Shown here one piece after another: positions 31,148 to 43,005 of a stretch of 64,000 nucleotides of DNA (the first letter of the stretch is position 1; every line of letters starts with the position of its first letter). Made by a program: the position numbers and the translations under genes. This DNA is from Thermomonospora catenispora (GTDB lineage: Bacteria; Actinomycetota; Actinomycetes; Streptosporangiales; Streptosporangiaceae). Location of the stretch: the NCBI RefSeq assembly GCF_006363815.1, contig NZ_RRYT01000019.1:25184-89183 (forward strand), written 5' to 3'. The notes beneath the pieces are model-generated. The model did not search any database. It was not told the DNA's origin and saw nothing but the letters and a program-made list of their open reading frames with translations.

Positions 31148-32131
31148 ATGAAGCAGGTCCAGCGCCCTCAGTGGCGCACCGCGTTGGGGGCAGCGGTCGC
31201 GACGCCGATGCTGCTGCTGGGGACGGCCGCCTGCGCAGGTGAACCCGCCCGGACCGTCCCCGTCGGGTCGCACAGCACCCTGACGACCGCCCCGGCCGCC
31301 GAAGCCGCCGGCCAGGGCGAGGTCCAGCGGCGACTGCGGGCGCTGGAAGCCGGATACGAGAACGGCCGGATCGGGGCGTACGCGATCGACACCGCCACCG
31401 GCCGGACGGTGGGGTACCGGGCGCAGGAGACCTTCGCGCTGAACTCCACGTTCAAGGCGCTGGCGTGCGCCGCCGTGCTGCACAAGGCCCGCACCTCCGA
31501 CCCCGGCCTGCTGGACCGGGTGATCCGCTACACCGCCGACGACCTGGTGGAGTACTCGCCGGAGACCGAGAAGGAGGAGAACCTCAGGTCCGGGATGACG
31601 GTCTCCGCCCTGTGCGAGGCCGCGATCACCCTCAGCGACAACACGGCGGGGAACCTGATATTGCGGCAGATCGGCGGCCCGGCCGGGATGACCGCGTTCC
31701 TGCGCTCGCTCGGCGACCACCGTTCGCGGCTGGACCGCTGGGAGACCGACCTGAACGACTGGCGCCCCGGCGAGTACCGCGACACCACCACCCCCGCGCT
31801 GATGGCGCAGAACCTGCGGAAGGTCACCACCACCGACGCGCTGGCCGAGCCGGACCGCGCCCGGCTGATCGCCTGGATGCGCGCCAACACCACCGGTGAC
31901 GCCCGCATCCGCGCGGGCCTGCCCGCGGACTGGACGATCGGCGACAAGACCGGCACCGGCCGGGCCTACGCCCCCGCCGCAGACATCGCGATCGTCTGGC
32001 CCAAGGGCGCCACGGCCCCGCTGATCATGGCGATCTACACCAACCGCACGACCCCCGACACCGAGGTCGACGACAGGGTCATCGCCAGGACCGCGACCGT
32101 GCTGGCCCAGGGGCTCGGCGCGCTGCCCTGA
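31148..32131 (+). CDS. class A serine beta-lactamase
   Basis: 327 residues with an export signal containing AAC near Cys29, possibly a lipoprotein though the lipobox is weak. Class A motifs are all present: the nucleophile STFK (Ser100-Lys103), SDN in ITLSDNTAGN, the omega-loop WETDLN with the general-base Glu, and KTG in GDKTGTGRAYAPAADIAIVWP. It hydrolyses beta-lactam rings outside the membrane; the spectrum cannot be inferred. AAAGGAG precedes the ATG. No BlaI/BlaR genes are adjacent, but two palindromes lie in the promoter. Such chromosomal enzymes are common in actinomycetes. Confidence 0.93.
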   Translation: MKQVQRPQWRTALGAAVATPMLLLGTAACAGEPARTVPVGSHSTLTTAPAAEAAGQGEVQRRLRALEAGYENGRIGAYAIDTATGRTVGYRAQETFALNSTFKALACAAVLHKARTSDPGLLDRVIRYTADDLVEYSPETEKEENLRSGMTVSALCEAAITLSDNTAGNLILRQIGGPAGMTAFLRSLGDHRSRLDRWETDLNDWRPGEYRDTTTPALMAQNLRKVTTTDALAEPDRARLIAWMRANTTGDARIRAGLPADWTIGDKTGTGRAYAPAADIAIVWPKGATAPLIMAIYTNRTTPDTEVDDRVIARTATVLAQGLGALP

Positions 32132-32145
32132 CCCGGCCCCGCCGA

Positions 32146-32183
32146 GCGAAGGCCCGCAGGAGGCCTCGCGCACCGGCCTTCGC
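32146..32183 (+). terminator. possible terminator after the beta-lactamase
   Basis: GCGAAGGCC (32146-32154) pairs with GGCCTTCGC (32175-32183) around a 20-nt loop, 15 bp after the stop codon. Confidence 0.45.
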
Positions 32184-32240
32184 GGCCCACGGGCCGCCCG
32201 CACCGGTCCGGAAGGGGGCGGCCCGGCCGGGCGATGCGTC

Positions 32241-32317
32241 GCGACGACGCCGCGATGACCTCGCGATGACGACGCGACGGCACCGCGACGGCACCGCGAC
32301 GACGCCGCGACGACGGC
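32241..32317. repeat. seven tandem copies of a degenerate 11-bp unit
   Basis: Units such as GCGACGACGCC, GCGATGACCTC, GCGATGACGAC, GCGACGGCACC (twice) follow one another without gaps. A partial unit precedes at 32231. The array lies in the 32132-32452 gap between convergent genes, where no gene is seen. Confidence 0.8.
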
Positions 32318-32452
32318 GTCGTCGACGGGCGGCCGGGGAGAGCGGATCGGGCGTTCCCGGACGCGCCCTCCCCGGTCGCGACGGCGGGCCGCCGCCCGGC
32401 GTCCGGGCGGCGGCCCGTCTCGTCGGTCGCGTCGGGGCGGGTCGGGCGGCCG

Positions 32453-33154
32453 TCAGGAGGTGGCGTACAGGGTCTGGTCGAAGACGCCGGAGCCGGCCGT
32501 CGTCTCGCCCTTGATCTCGCCGTGCACGCTGGCGGTGCCGGTCGTCGGGCAGATGGAGCTGCTGCCGGACAGCCGGGTGAGGGAGGCGTTGTCGACGGCG
32601 CCCTGGGCCTCGTCGACCGTGGGCGAGGGGCGGTCGGGGTTGTCGGGGTTGAACAGGTCGAAGGTGAGCGAGGTGATGCTCGACCCCAGGCCGTAGTAGC
32701 AGGTGGCCGAGATGCCCAGGACGCTGATGTCGGCCCGGATCCGCAGCCTGGAGTCGGTGAAGGTGAGGGTGCCGTCCCTGCCTCCGGAGACCGGGGCGTA
32801 CTCCACGGTCGCCTGGTCGTAGGGCAGGTTCTCGAAGGTGACCTCGGCCGAGCCGCCGATGCTGCTGCTGCAGTCGTCGACGACGGCCGAGTTCAGGCTG
32901 ACGCTGCTGCCGTCGGAGACCAGCGTTCCCTCCAGGGTGACGGTGTCGCACTGGGCGGTGACGTTGATGCCGAGGATGCTGGTCCTCAGGCTCAGCGGGG
33001 CGAGGTTGTCGAACCGGAAGGCGCCGGAGTAGGGGGCGCCGGTGGGGCCGTCGCGCCGGATGGTGACCGCGGCGGCGGAGGCGCCGGTGGCCGTCAGGCC
33101 CAGCGCGGTGGCGGCGGCGAGGACGGGGACGGCGAGTCTCGTCAGGGCTTTCAT
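32453..33154 (-). CDS. secreted protein of unknown function
   Basis: 233 residues with a clear Sec signal peptide (MKALTRLAVPVLAAATALG, cleavage probably after GASA). The mature part is beta-rich, Ser/Thr-rich, with five cysteines likely to form disulfides (AQCDTVTLEG, VDDCSSSIGG, ATCYYGLGS, SSICPTTG). CAGGAGCC precedes the ATG. I recognise no catalytic motif. Its 600-bp upstream region carries three small hairpins and is AT-richer, suggesting a regulated promoter. It is convergent with the beta-lactamase. Confidence 0.7.
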   Translation of the reverse strand: MKALTRLAVPVLAAATALGLTATGASAAAVTIRRDGPTGAPYSGAFRFDNLAPLSLRTSILGINVTAQCDTVTLEGTLVSDGSSVSLNSAVVDDCSSSIGGSAEVTFENLPYDQATVEYAPVSGGRDGTLTFTDSRLRIRADISVLGISATCYYGLGSSITSLTFDLFNPDNPDRPSPTVDEAQGAVDNASLTRLSGSSSICPTTGTASVHGEIKGETTAGSGVFDQTLYATS

Positions 33155-33770
33155 CGGGGCTCCTGTCGATGACGCGGGGTGGGACTGCGCCGACGCACCT
33201 GGGATGACGGCGGGGTGATCACCGGCCCGGGCCGCCGTGTCGTGGTCGGGCACGGATCGCTCGCACCGGCCTGGAGGGACGGGACAAGTAATCCGTTACT
33301 GATGAATAACGCCCCGTTTCCGAACGGGTCAATTCACCCCATATGTCCTATTGAGGACACGAAAGCGTGATTGAAAGGGGCACCGGGACGCCGCTCGTGC
33401 CGTGCCGTCCCACAGCCCCGCGCCGTCCCGGCAGGCGCCGGCGCAGCACCGGCCTGCACGGCTCCCTGCCGCTTCAGGCCGCGCACGCCGCCTCAGGAGT
33501 TCAGACCGCGCCTCTCGCCTCGGACGCCGCACGACCGCACGCACGGCGACGCCCCGCGGGGCCGGGCGCACGGGCGTGCGCCGGGGCGGGGCGCACGGGC
33601 GCCCGGCCGCAGAGCCCGGAGCCGCCGAACGCGCCCCGGCCCGGCACGGCGGCGGCCGGCGGGCGGGACGGCGAATCCTCCGGGAGGCGCTCCCAGCCGC
33701 GAGACGGCGGGTCCCGCCCGGGCGGCCCTCGATCCCGCCGTCCGGGGCCCTCCCTGCGCTCACCCCGTGC
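33155..33770. other. 616-bp gene-free stretch with three 4-nt-loop inverted repeats
   Basis: No supported gene. Close to the secreted-protein gene are AGTAA-TCCG-TTACT (33287-33300), CCCGTT-TCCG-AACGGG (33313-33328) and GTCCT-ATTG-AGGAC (33345-33358), all in an AT-rich patch. The part from 33360 to 33770 is GC-rich and has only low-complexity frames. Confidence 0.5.
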
Positions 33771-34268
33771 TCACAGAGCGCGGCCGCAGCGGATCAGCGC
33801 CCAGGCCAGGCAGCCCAGGGCGGCGGTGGACAGCCCGGCGCGGACGACGTTCCAGCGCACCCAGCGGGCCTCGAACGCGGCGCGCACGGCGGCCGGATCC
33901 GGCATGGTCGCCGCGTCCCCGGCCGCCTCCAGGGCGTCGTTGAGCGGCACGTTGATCCCGAACGTGATCGCCAGCACCGCCGCGTGCAGCACGAACGCGG
34001 CGATCAGCCAGGCCAGCGCCGGCCACTGCCCCTCGCCCAGGTGCAGGGCGGCGGCCAGACCGGTGAAGACGATCGCGCCGAGGAAGCCGAGGGCGAACCA
34101 GCCGTTGAGGATGGCGGCGTTGATGCGCTGCACGGCCTCCACGAACACCCGGTCCCCGGTCCGGGCCAGGCCGGGCATGACCGCGTACGAGAACGCCGCG
34201 AACAGGCCCGCCGACCAGCCCGTCGTGACGGTCGCCGCGATCAGCGTCGCGATCTGCAGGGTCCGCAT
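33771..34268 (-). CDS. DUF1772 (anthrone oxygenase-like) membrane protein
   Basis: 165 residues with four hydrophobic segments: IATLIAATVTTGWSAGLFAAFS, FALGFLGAIVFTGLAAAL, LAWLIAAFVLHAAVLAITFG and a C-terminal one. The signatures FAAFSYAVMPGL and FGINVPLNDAL are typical of DUF1772. Some members act near anthrone oxygenation in polyketide clusters, but most are of unknown role. It lies 7 bp downstream of the NmrA-like gene and is almost certainly cotranscribed with it. Confidence 0.82.
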   Translation of the reverse strand: MRTLQIATLIAATVTTGWSAGLFAAFSYAVMPGLARTGDRVFVEAVQRINAAILNGWFALGFLGAIVFTGLAAALHLGEGQWPALAWLIAAFVLHAAVLAITFGINVPLNDALEAAGDAATMPDPAAVRAAFEARWVRWNVVRAGLSTAALGCLAWALIRCGRAL

Positions 34269-34275
34269 CGCCGCC

Positions 34276-35118
34276 TCACCGGCCGGCGCCCGGCACGTCC
34301 CACACGCCGGAGGCGGCGGCGGCGCGGGCGTAGTCGGCGAAGTCGCCCGCCTCGCGTCCCAGCGCCCGGCGCACGTCGTCGGTCGCCTGCGCGTTGCGGC
34401 CGTCCATGACGGTGACGAACAGGTGCGTCAGCAGCTCGGCGGCCTCGGGCGGGACCCCGGCGTCGATCAGCGCCTGCGAGTACCGCTCCACCGGCACCTC
34501 GATCACCGTGATCTCCCGGCCGGTGGCGGCGGAGATCTCGGCGGCCACGTCGGCGAAGGTCAGCGATCGCGGCCCGGTCACCTCCCAGACGCGGCCGAGG
34601 TGATCGTCCCCGGTGAGCGCGGCCACCGCCACGTCGGCGATGTCGTCGGCGCTCACGTACGGCTCGGGCGCGCGCCCGGCCGGGACCACCAGCGCCCCGT
34701 CCAGCACCCAGCCGAGCATGTCGCTCTCGCTGAAGTTCTGCTGGAACCAGGAGGCGCGGACGATCGTCCACTCCAGGCCGCTGCCCGTGACGACGTCCTC
34801 GCAGCGCCGCGCCTCCTCCTCGCCGCGCCCCGACAGCAGCACCAGCCGGCGCACCCCGGCCCTGCGCGCCGCCTCGGTGAACTCGGCGATCGCCGCCCGG
34901 GCCTGCGGGACCGCCAGGTCGGGCTGGTAGGTCACGTACACCGACGCCGCCCCCTCCAGCGCCGCCGCCCAGGTGGCGGGCCGCTCCCAGTCGAAGGGGG
35001 GGTCGGCGGAGCGGGATCCGATCCGGACGGGGACGGCGCGTTCGGCGAGCCGCGCCGCCACGCGGCGGCCGGTCTTGCCGGTGCCGCCCAGGACCAAGGT
35101 CATCTCCTCGTCTGTCAT
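34276..35118 (-). CDS. NmrA/NAD(P)-binding Rossmann protein
   Basis: 280 residues of the atypical short-chain dehydrogenase group. The nucleotide-binding motif is LVLGGTGKTGRRVA near the N terminus; VTYQPDL, LVLLSGRG and WTIVRASWFQQNFSE follow. The canonical Tyr-x-x-x-Lys is not evident, as in NmrA-like redox sensors and some quinone reductases. It is divergent from the AraC regulator (82 bp) and coupled with the DUF1772 gene, a combination often controlled by the adjacent regulator. The substrate is unknown. Confidence 0.83.
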   Translation of the reverse strand: MTDEEMTLVLGGTGKTGRRVAARLAERAVPVRIGSRSADPPFDWERPATWAAALEGAASVYVTYQPDLAVPQARAAIAEFTEAARRAGVRRLVLLSGRGEEEARRCEDVVTGSGLEWTIVRASWFQQNFSESDMLGWVLDGALVVPAGRAPEPYVSADDIADVAVAALTGDDHLGRVWEVTGPRSLTFADVAAEISAATGREITVIEVPVERYSQALIDAGVPPEAAELLTHLFVTVMDGRNAQATDDVRRALGREAGDFADYARAAAASGVWDVPGAGR

Positions 35119-35187
35119 ACCCCCCAGTCAAGCCGCGCCGGTTGAGACGGAACATGGCCGAGGAGCTCGCATGCATACGCGTCCGTC

Positions 35188-35193
35188 TACACT
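35188..35193 (+). promoter_or_regulatory. -10 element of a probable leaderless promoter (AraC gene)
   Basis: TACACT ends 6 nt before the ATG at 35200, leaving no room for a Shine-Dalgarno site. The only upstream purine run, GGAGCTCG, is more than 25 nt away. Confidence 0.5.
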
Positions 35194-35199
35194 CGCGGC

Positions 35200-36141
35200 A
35201 TGGACGCACTGTCGGGCCTGCTGGACGGGCCGCGGGCCCGGGGGGCGTTCCTGCTGCGGGCGACGCTGGAGGCGCCCTGGTCGATGCGGGTGCAGGACCG
35301 CGCGCCGCTCACGCTGGTGGCGCTGCTGCGCGGACACGCCTGGGTGTGGCGCGACGGCGGGGAGCCGACCCGGGGCGACGCCGGGGACGTCATGCTGGTG
35401 CGCGGACCGGACCCGTACTTCGTCGCCGACGCGCCGGGCCGGCGGCCCGACATCGTCATCCACCCCGGCGGCCGGTGCGCCGCCCCGGACGGGCGCGAGC
35501 TGCACGATGAGCTGATGCTGGGGGTGCGGACCTGGGGCACCGCCGCGGACGGGGCGCACCAGATGCTGGTCGGCGCCTACCAGATGGACGGCGAGATCGG
35601 CAGGAGGCTGCTGGAGGCGCTGCCGCCGCTGGCGGTGATGCCGGCCGACGCGGTGGACACCCCGCTGGTGGGGCTGCTGGGCGCGGAGACGGCGGTGGAC
35701 CGGCCGGGACAGCAGGTCATGCTGGACCGGCTGCTGGACCTGCTGCTGATCACGGTGGTGCGGGCCTGGTTCGACCGGGCCGGGGCGGACGCGCCCGCCT
35801 GGTATCGGGCGCACGCCGACCCGGTGGTGGGGCGGGCATTGCGGCTGATCCACGACGATCCGGCGCATCCGTGGACGGTGGCGTCGCTGGCGGCGCGCAC
35901 GGGGGTGTCCCGGGCGACGCTGGCCCGCCGGTTCACCGCGCTGGTGGGCGAGCCGCCGATGACGTACCTGACCGGGTGGCGGCTGGCGCTGGCCGCGGAT
36001 CTGCTGCGCGAGCCGGACGCCACGGTCGAGGAGGTGGCCCGGCGGGTCGGCTACGGCACGCCGTTCGCGTTGAGCGCGGCGTTCAAGCGGGTGCGCGGGG
36101 TGAGTCCGCGCGAGTTCCGGGCCCGGGCGCGCACGACATGA
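35200..36141 (+). CDS. AraC family transcriptional regulator (cupin_6 type)
   Basis: 313 residues. The N-terminal ~185 residues are the cupin-like sensing domain (PWSMRVQDRAPLTLVALLRG, DVMLVRGPDPYFVAD). The C-terminal double helix-turn-helix is clear: SLAARTGVSRATLARRFTALVG, then VEEVARRVGYGTPFALSAAFKRV and GVSPREF. The usual target is the divergent NmrA-like/DUF1772 operon. The start matches homologues and appears leaderless. Likely a single-gene unit. Confidence 0.9.
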   Translation: MDALSGLLDGPRARGAFLLRATLEAPWSMRVQDRAPLTLVALLRGHAWVWRDGGEPTRGDAGDVMLVRGPDPYFVADAPGRRPDIVIHPGGRCAAPDGRELHDELMLGVRTWGTAADGAHQMLVGAYQMDGEIGRRLLEALPPLAVMPADAVDTPLVGLLGAETAVDRPGQQVMLDRLLDLLLITVVRAWFDRAGADAPAWYRAHADPVVGRALRLIHDDPAHPWTVASLAARTGVSRATLARRFTALVGEPPMTYLTGWRLALAADLLREPDATVEEVARRVGYGTPFALSAAFKRVRGVSPREFRARARTT

Positions 36142-36270
36142 TCCGATCACATGATCTGATTACGTTGAGCGAATAGGGGAATTCTCTCTGTAGTCAAACT
36201 GAACGCTCCTCTCCCTCGCGCCCCTCACGAACCCTCGCAGACCGGACGAGCCATTACGAATTGGTAGAGG

Positions 36271-36292
36271 GTTTACGAACGGTTCTTTTCGG
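36271..36292 (+). promoter_or_regulatory. PHO-box-like direct repeat upstream of the nuclease
   Basis: Two adjacent 11-bp units, GTTTACGAACG and GTTCTTTTCGG, begin with GTT and resemble the 11-bp PhoP direct-repeat units of streptomycetes (GTTCACC-like first seven bases). It lies 30 bp before the probable start at 36322. Confidence 0.35.
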
Positions 36293-36321
36293 CGGTGATC
36301 TTCGTGCCTACGCTCGCGCGC

Positions 36322-38043
<1,722 letters not shown>

Positions 38044-38050
38044 CCCGCGC

Positions 38051-38084
38051 GGGGCGCCCTCCCGCTCGTCGCGGAGGGCGCCCC
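38051..38084 (+). terminator. strong hairpin after the nuclease gene
   Basis: GGGGCGCCCTCC and GGAGGGCGCCCC form perfect 12-bp arms with a 10-nt loop, 7 bp after the stop. The remaining sequence to 38394 (about 310 bp) shows no gene. Confidence 0.75.
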
Positions 38085-38394
38085 GAGGGCAGAGGTCCTG
38101 TGCCGGCGGTCCCCGGCGGGATCGGCCGCAGATCCCCGACGGGAGCGCCGGGTGATCCGCGAACGGCGCGAGGCGTCCCGCCGCCCGGCCGGCGGCGCCC
38201 TCCGGGAGACGGGCCCCGCCGACGGCGCGCGGCACCGAGCGCACGCACGGACGCGCCGGCTCCCTCCGCCGGACCGCCGGCGGATGCGGGCCGTCGTCGC
38301 ATGACCGGTGAGCCGGCGGGTAGCCCTCGGCCGTGAGCACCGTGAGCGCGACGTCGGCTCCCGAGGACGCGATGTCTCCACGAGCGTGGTCGCC

Positions 38395-39813
38395 ATGAGC
38401 GTGCATGCGGTGGCGGAGACACCGTATCGGTTCCGGATCGAGCCCACCGGCGCCATGCGCGTGCCGGGGGTGGTGTTCGCCTCGCGCGAGCTGCTGCGCG
38501 GGGCCGATCAGGCGCTCGAGCAGGTCGCCGACGTCGCCACGCTGCCGGGCGTGGTGGACGCCTCCTACGCCATGCCGGACGTGCACTGGGGGTACGGCTT
38601 CGCCATCGGCGGCGTGGCGGCCACCGACCCGCGGGAGGGCGGGGTGATCTCGCCCGGCGGGGTCGGCTTCGACATCTCCTGCGGAGTGCGGCTGCTGGCC
38701 GCCGACATCGACGCCGCCGGGATCGGGCCGGTGCTGGAGCAGGTGATGGACGGCCTGGACCCGGCCGTTCCGCGCGGCATGGGCAAGGGCGCGGTGTGGA
38801 CGCCGACCGGCCGCGAGGAGTTGACCGGCCTCCTCACCGGCGGCTCGCGGTACGCGGTCGAACGCGGTCACGGCGAAGAGCGGGACCTGCTGCGGTGCGA
38901 GGACGGCGGGGCGGTCGCCGACGCCGATCCCGGCCGGGTGAGCGAACGGGCCCTGCAGCGGGGGGCGCGGCAGGTCGGCAGCCTGGGCTCGGGCAACCAC
39001 TTCCTCGAGGTGCAGCGGGTCGCCGAGATCTACGACCCGGTCGCCGCCGAGGCGTTCGGGCTGCACCCGGACCAGGTCTGCGTGATGATCCACTGCGGGT
39101 CGCGCGGCCTGGGGCACCAGATCTGCACCGATCACGTGCGGGCGATGGAGGGGAGGATGGCCCGGTACGGCATCACGGTGCCCGACCGGCAGCTGGCCTG
39201 CGCGCCGGTCGACTCCCCCGAGGGCCGGGCCTATCTGGGCGCCATGGCCGCGGCGGCCAACTACGGCCGCGCCAACCGGCAGCTGCTCACCGAGGCGGCG
39301 CGCCGGGTCTTCCGCCGGGTGGCGGGGGTGCGGCTGGAGCTGGTCTACGACGTCTCGCACAACCTCGCCAAGCTGGAGGAGCACACCGTCGGCGGGGAGC
39401 GGCGCCTGCTGTGCGTGCACCGCAAGGGGGCCACACGGGCGCTGCCGCCCGGCCATCCCGACCTTCCGCCGGATCTGCGCGAGGTCGGCCAGCCGGTGCT
39501 GATCCCCGGGACGATGGGCACCTCCTCCTACGTCCTGGTCGGCGTGCCGGAGGGGCGGGCCTTCCACTCCACCTGCCACGGCGCCGGGCGGGTGCAGAGC
39601 CGCCACCAGGCCGCCCGCGGGGTCAGCGGCAGACGGCTGCGGGAGGAGCTGGAGGGCAGGGGCGTCATGGTGCGCGCCTCCTCCTGGCGCGGCCTTGCCG
39701 AGGAGGCCCCGGACGCCTACAAGGACGTCTCCGCCGTGGTCGAGGCCAGCGAGCGGGCGGGACTGTGCCGCACGGTGGCCCGGCTGGCCCCGCTCGGCGT
39801 GGTCAAGGGCTGA
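38395..39813 (+). CDS. rtcB: RtcB family RNA ligase
   Basis: 472 residues. The hallmark metal and guanylate residues are present: [30 protein letters not shown] (Cys ligand), [10 protein letters not shown] (Asn/His), [10 protein letters not shown], and [14 protein letters not shown] carrying the His that accepts GMP. The enzyme joins 2',3'-cyclic phosphate or 3'-phosphate RNA ends to 5'-OH ends using GTP and Mn2+, in RNA repair or tRNA healing. Its cofactor archease is encoded convergently 62 bp downstream. The start at 38395 is chosen by homology; no clear ribosome site is seen. Slightly longer than E. coli RtcB. Confidence 0.92.
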   Translation: MSVHAVAETPYRFRIEPTGAMRVPGVVFASRELLRGADQALEQVADVATLPGVVDASYAMPDVHWGYGFAIGGVAATDPREGGVISPGGVGFDISCGVRLLAADIDAAGIGPVLEQVMDGLDPAVPRGMGKGAVWTPTGREELTGLLTGGSRYAVERGHGEERDLLRCEDGGAVADADPGRVSERALQRGARQVGSLGSGNHFLEVQRVAEIYDPVAAEAFGLHPDQVCVMIHCGSRGLGHQICTDHVRAMEGRMARYGITVPDRQLACAPVDSPEGRAYLGAMAAAANYGRANRQLLTEAARRVFRRVAGVRLELVYDVSHNLAKLEEHTVGGERRLLCVHRKGATRALPPGHPDLPPDLREVGQPVLIPGTMGTSSYVLVGVPEGRAFHSTCHGAGRVQSRHQAARGVSGRRLREELEGRGVMVRASSWRGLAEEAPDAYKDVSAVVEASERAGLCRTVARLAPLGVVKG

Positions 39814-39875
39814 GCCGCCGGGCCGGGTCGTCACGGGCCGGGTGAAGGGCCGGGGGCCGCCGCGCGCGCCGCACG

Positions 39876-40425
39876 TCACACGTCGATCGTCACCGTGCAC
39901 GACCAGCCCTCCGCGTCGCGGTCGAAGCGCAGGCCGTGCAGGGAGACCGCCTTGGGCGCCGCGCCGACGCCGGTCGCCTCCGCCGCGTCGCCGACCGTGA
40001 GGCGGGCCACCGGGCCTCCGCCGGGCGGCTCGGCGACCTCGGCGTCGAGGGTGATCTCGCCGTCGACCTCCAGCCGGTAGATCACCTCCTCCAGCACGGT
40101 CACGAGCGCGTCCTCCGCCGGCCCCGGCGGCAGCTCCACCGCGACGGTCCGCCGGGGCCGCACGCCGGCGGTGTCGGCGAAGGAGGACACCAGTCCGCGC
40201 ACCGCCTCGGCGAGGCAGCGTTCCCTGGTCGGCCCCCACGCCTCGATCCGCAGGTCCGCGGTGTGCGGGACGCGGCGGTGCCCGGCGGGGCGCCCGCCGC
40301 GGGGCCGCGCATCGCCGGGGGGCGACGCGGGCGGCGGTTCCGCTCCGCCCCGCCCGCCCCGGGCCGACGAATCCGCGGGCGGACGGGCGGGAAGACGACC
40401 TCGCGGAGACGGGTTATGCCGTTTC

Positions 40426-40427
<2 letters not shown>
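39876..40427 (-). CDS. archease family protein (RtcB activator)
   Basis: 183 residues; the archease fold occupies about 47-183: [49 protein letters not shown], and the C-terminal acidic [16 protein letters not shown]. Archease promotes the guanylylation turnover of RtcB. The first ~46 residues are a Pro/Arg/Gly-rich extension not usual in the family (about 140 residues). AAAGGA lies 6 nt before ATG 40427. That ATG shares the palindromic CATG with the ATG of the divergent gene at 40426, so each gene's ribosome site lies within or against the other gene. Confidence 0.82.
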
Positions 40428-41442
<1,015 letters not shown>

Positions 41443-41562
41443 GCGGACGGCGGGCGCGGACCGGGGTGTGCGGCGCGCCCGCGTTCCCGCCCGCAGGCGG
41501 TGCATCCGCCCCGAACGTCCGCGATGACCGTGTCGGCGGGCGGGGCGGGGCCTGCACGGGGA

Positions 41563-41568
41563 TAGCGT
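41563..41568 (+). promoter_or_regulatory. -10-like element close to the aldehyde dehydrogenase start
   Basis: TAGCGT ends 6 nt before ATG 41575. The intervening GGAGGA abuts the ATG too closely to act as a normal ribosome site, so a leaderless transcript is likely. Confidence 0.45.
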
Positions 41569-41574
41569 GGAGGA

Positions 41575-43005
41575 ATGGCCCAGACGACCCCCTTCTGGCT
41601 GGCCGGCCGGCCCGCGACCGGTGACGGCGAGCTGGCCGTGACGCATCCCTACGACGGACGGCCGGTCGGCACGGTCTCCGTGCCGACCGACGAGCAGGTC
41701 GAGCAGGCGATCGCCGCCGCCGACGCGGTGCGCGCCCGAGCCGCCGCACTGCCCCTGCACGTCAGGGCCGAGGCGCTGGCGCGGGTGTCCCGGCGGCTGA
41801 GCGAGCACGCCGAGGAGATCGCCCGGCTGATCACCGGGGAGAACGGCAAGCCGCTGCTGTGGGCGCGCGGCGAGGTGTCCCGGGCGATCTCGACGTTCCG
41901 GTTCGCCGCCGAGGAGACCCGCCGGTGGAGCGGGCGGGTCCAGCGGCTGGACACCGACCCGGCCGCCGAGGGCCGGATGGCGTACGTCTCCCGGGTCCCC
42001 CACGGCCCGGTGCTGGCGATCACGCCGTTCAACTTCCCGCTCAACCTGGTCGCGCACAAGGTCGCCCCGGCCATCGCGGTCGGCGCCCCGGTGATCGTCA
42101 AGCCCGCCCCGGCCACCCCGCTGTCGGCGCTGCTGCTGGGGGAGCTGCTCGCCGAGACCGACCTGCCCGAGGGCATGTTCTCGGTGCTGCCGGTGCCCAA
42201 CGAGCGGGCGACGGCGCTGGTGGACGACCCGCGGCTGCCGGTGGTGTCGTTCACCGGGTCCGGCCCCGTCGGCTGGACGATCAAGGATCGGGTGCCGCGC
42301 AAGCACGTGACGCTGGAGCTGGGCGGCAACGCGGCGGCGGTGGTGTGCGCCGACGCCGACCTGGACCACGCCGCCTCCCGGATCGGGCTGTTCGCCAACT
42401 ACCAGGGCGGGCAGAGCTGCATCGCGGTGCAGCGGGTGCTGGTGGCCCGCGAGGTGCACGAGTCGTTCGTGCCCAGGCTGGTGGCGGCGGTGGAGGGCCT
42501 GGTCACCGGCGACCCGTGGGAGGAGTCCACCCAGGTGGGGCCGCTGATCAGCGAGGAGGCCGCCCGGCGGGTGGAGTCCTGGGTCGCCGAGGCGGTGGAG
42601 GCCGGGGCCAAGGTGCTGACCGGCGGGACCCGCGACGGCGCCTCCTTCGCGCCGACCGTGCTGACCGACGTGCCGCCCGAGGCGAAGGTCTCCTGCGAGG
42701 AGGTCTTCGGGCCGGTGCTGACGGTGCAGCCGTTCGACACCCTCGAGGAGGCGTTCGCGCTGGTCAACGACTCCCGGTACGGGCTGCAGGCGGGTGTGTT
42801 CACCCGCTCGCTGGACGTGGCGTTCCGGGCGAACCGGGAGCTGGAGGTCGGCGGGGTGGTGATCGGCGACGTGCCCTCCTACCGGGCCGATCAGATGCCG
42901 TACGGAGGGGTGAAGGAGTCCGGAGTGGGCCGCGAGGGGCTGCGGTCGGCCATGGAGGACTTCACCTACGAGAAGGTCATGGTGTTGACGGGCCTTCGTC
43001 TTTGA
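41575..43005 (+). CDS. NAD(P)-dependent aldehyde dehydrogenase
   Basis: 476 residues of the ALDH superfamily. ITPFNFPLNLVAHKVAPAIAVG, VSFTGSGPVGWTIKD and the general-base region LELGGNAAAVV precede the nucleophile in YQGGQSCIAVQRV. The C terminus (MPYGGVKESGVGREG) is complete. It oxidises an aldehyde to an acid, most like succinate-semialdehyde or lactaldehyde-type enzymes; the substrate is not fixed. Its last 29 bp overlap the 3' end of the convergent histidine kinase gene. No linked pathway gene suggests a substrate. Confidence 0.92.
   Translation: MAQTTPFWLAGRPATGDGELAVTHPYDGRPVGTVSVPTDEQVEQAIAAADAVRARAAALPLHVRAEALARVSRRLSEHAEEIARLITGENGKPLLWARGEVSRAISTFRFAAEETRRWSGRVQRLDTDPAAEGRMAYVSRVPHGPVLAITPFNFPLNLVAHKVAPAIAVGAPVIVKPAPATPLSALLLGELLAETDLPEGMFSVLPVPNERATALVDDPRLPVVSFTGSGPVGWTIKDRVPRKHVTLELGGNAAAVVCADADLDHAASRIGLFANYQGGQSCIAVQRVLVAREVHESFVPRLVAAVEGLVTGDPWEESTQVGPLISEEAARRVESWVAEAVEAGAKVLTGGTRDGASFAPTVLTDVPPEAKVSCEEVFGPVLTVQPFDTLEEAFALVNDSRYGLQAGVFTRSLDVAFRANRELEVGGVVIGDVPSYRADQMPYGGVKESGVGREGLRSAMEDFTYEKVMVLTGLRL

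Noticed and set aside
33329-33763. 144-residue minus-strand open frame upstream of the secreted-protein gene
   Set aside because: Arg/Ala/Pro-rich low-complexity translation, no ribosome site, and it overlaps the hairpin-rich regulatory patch.
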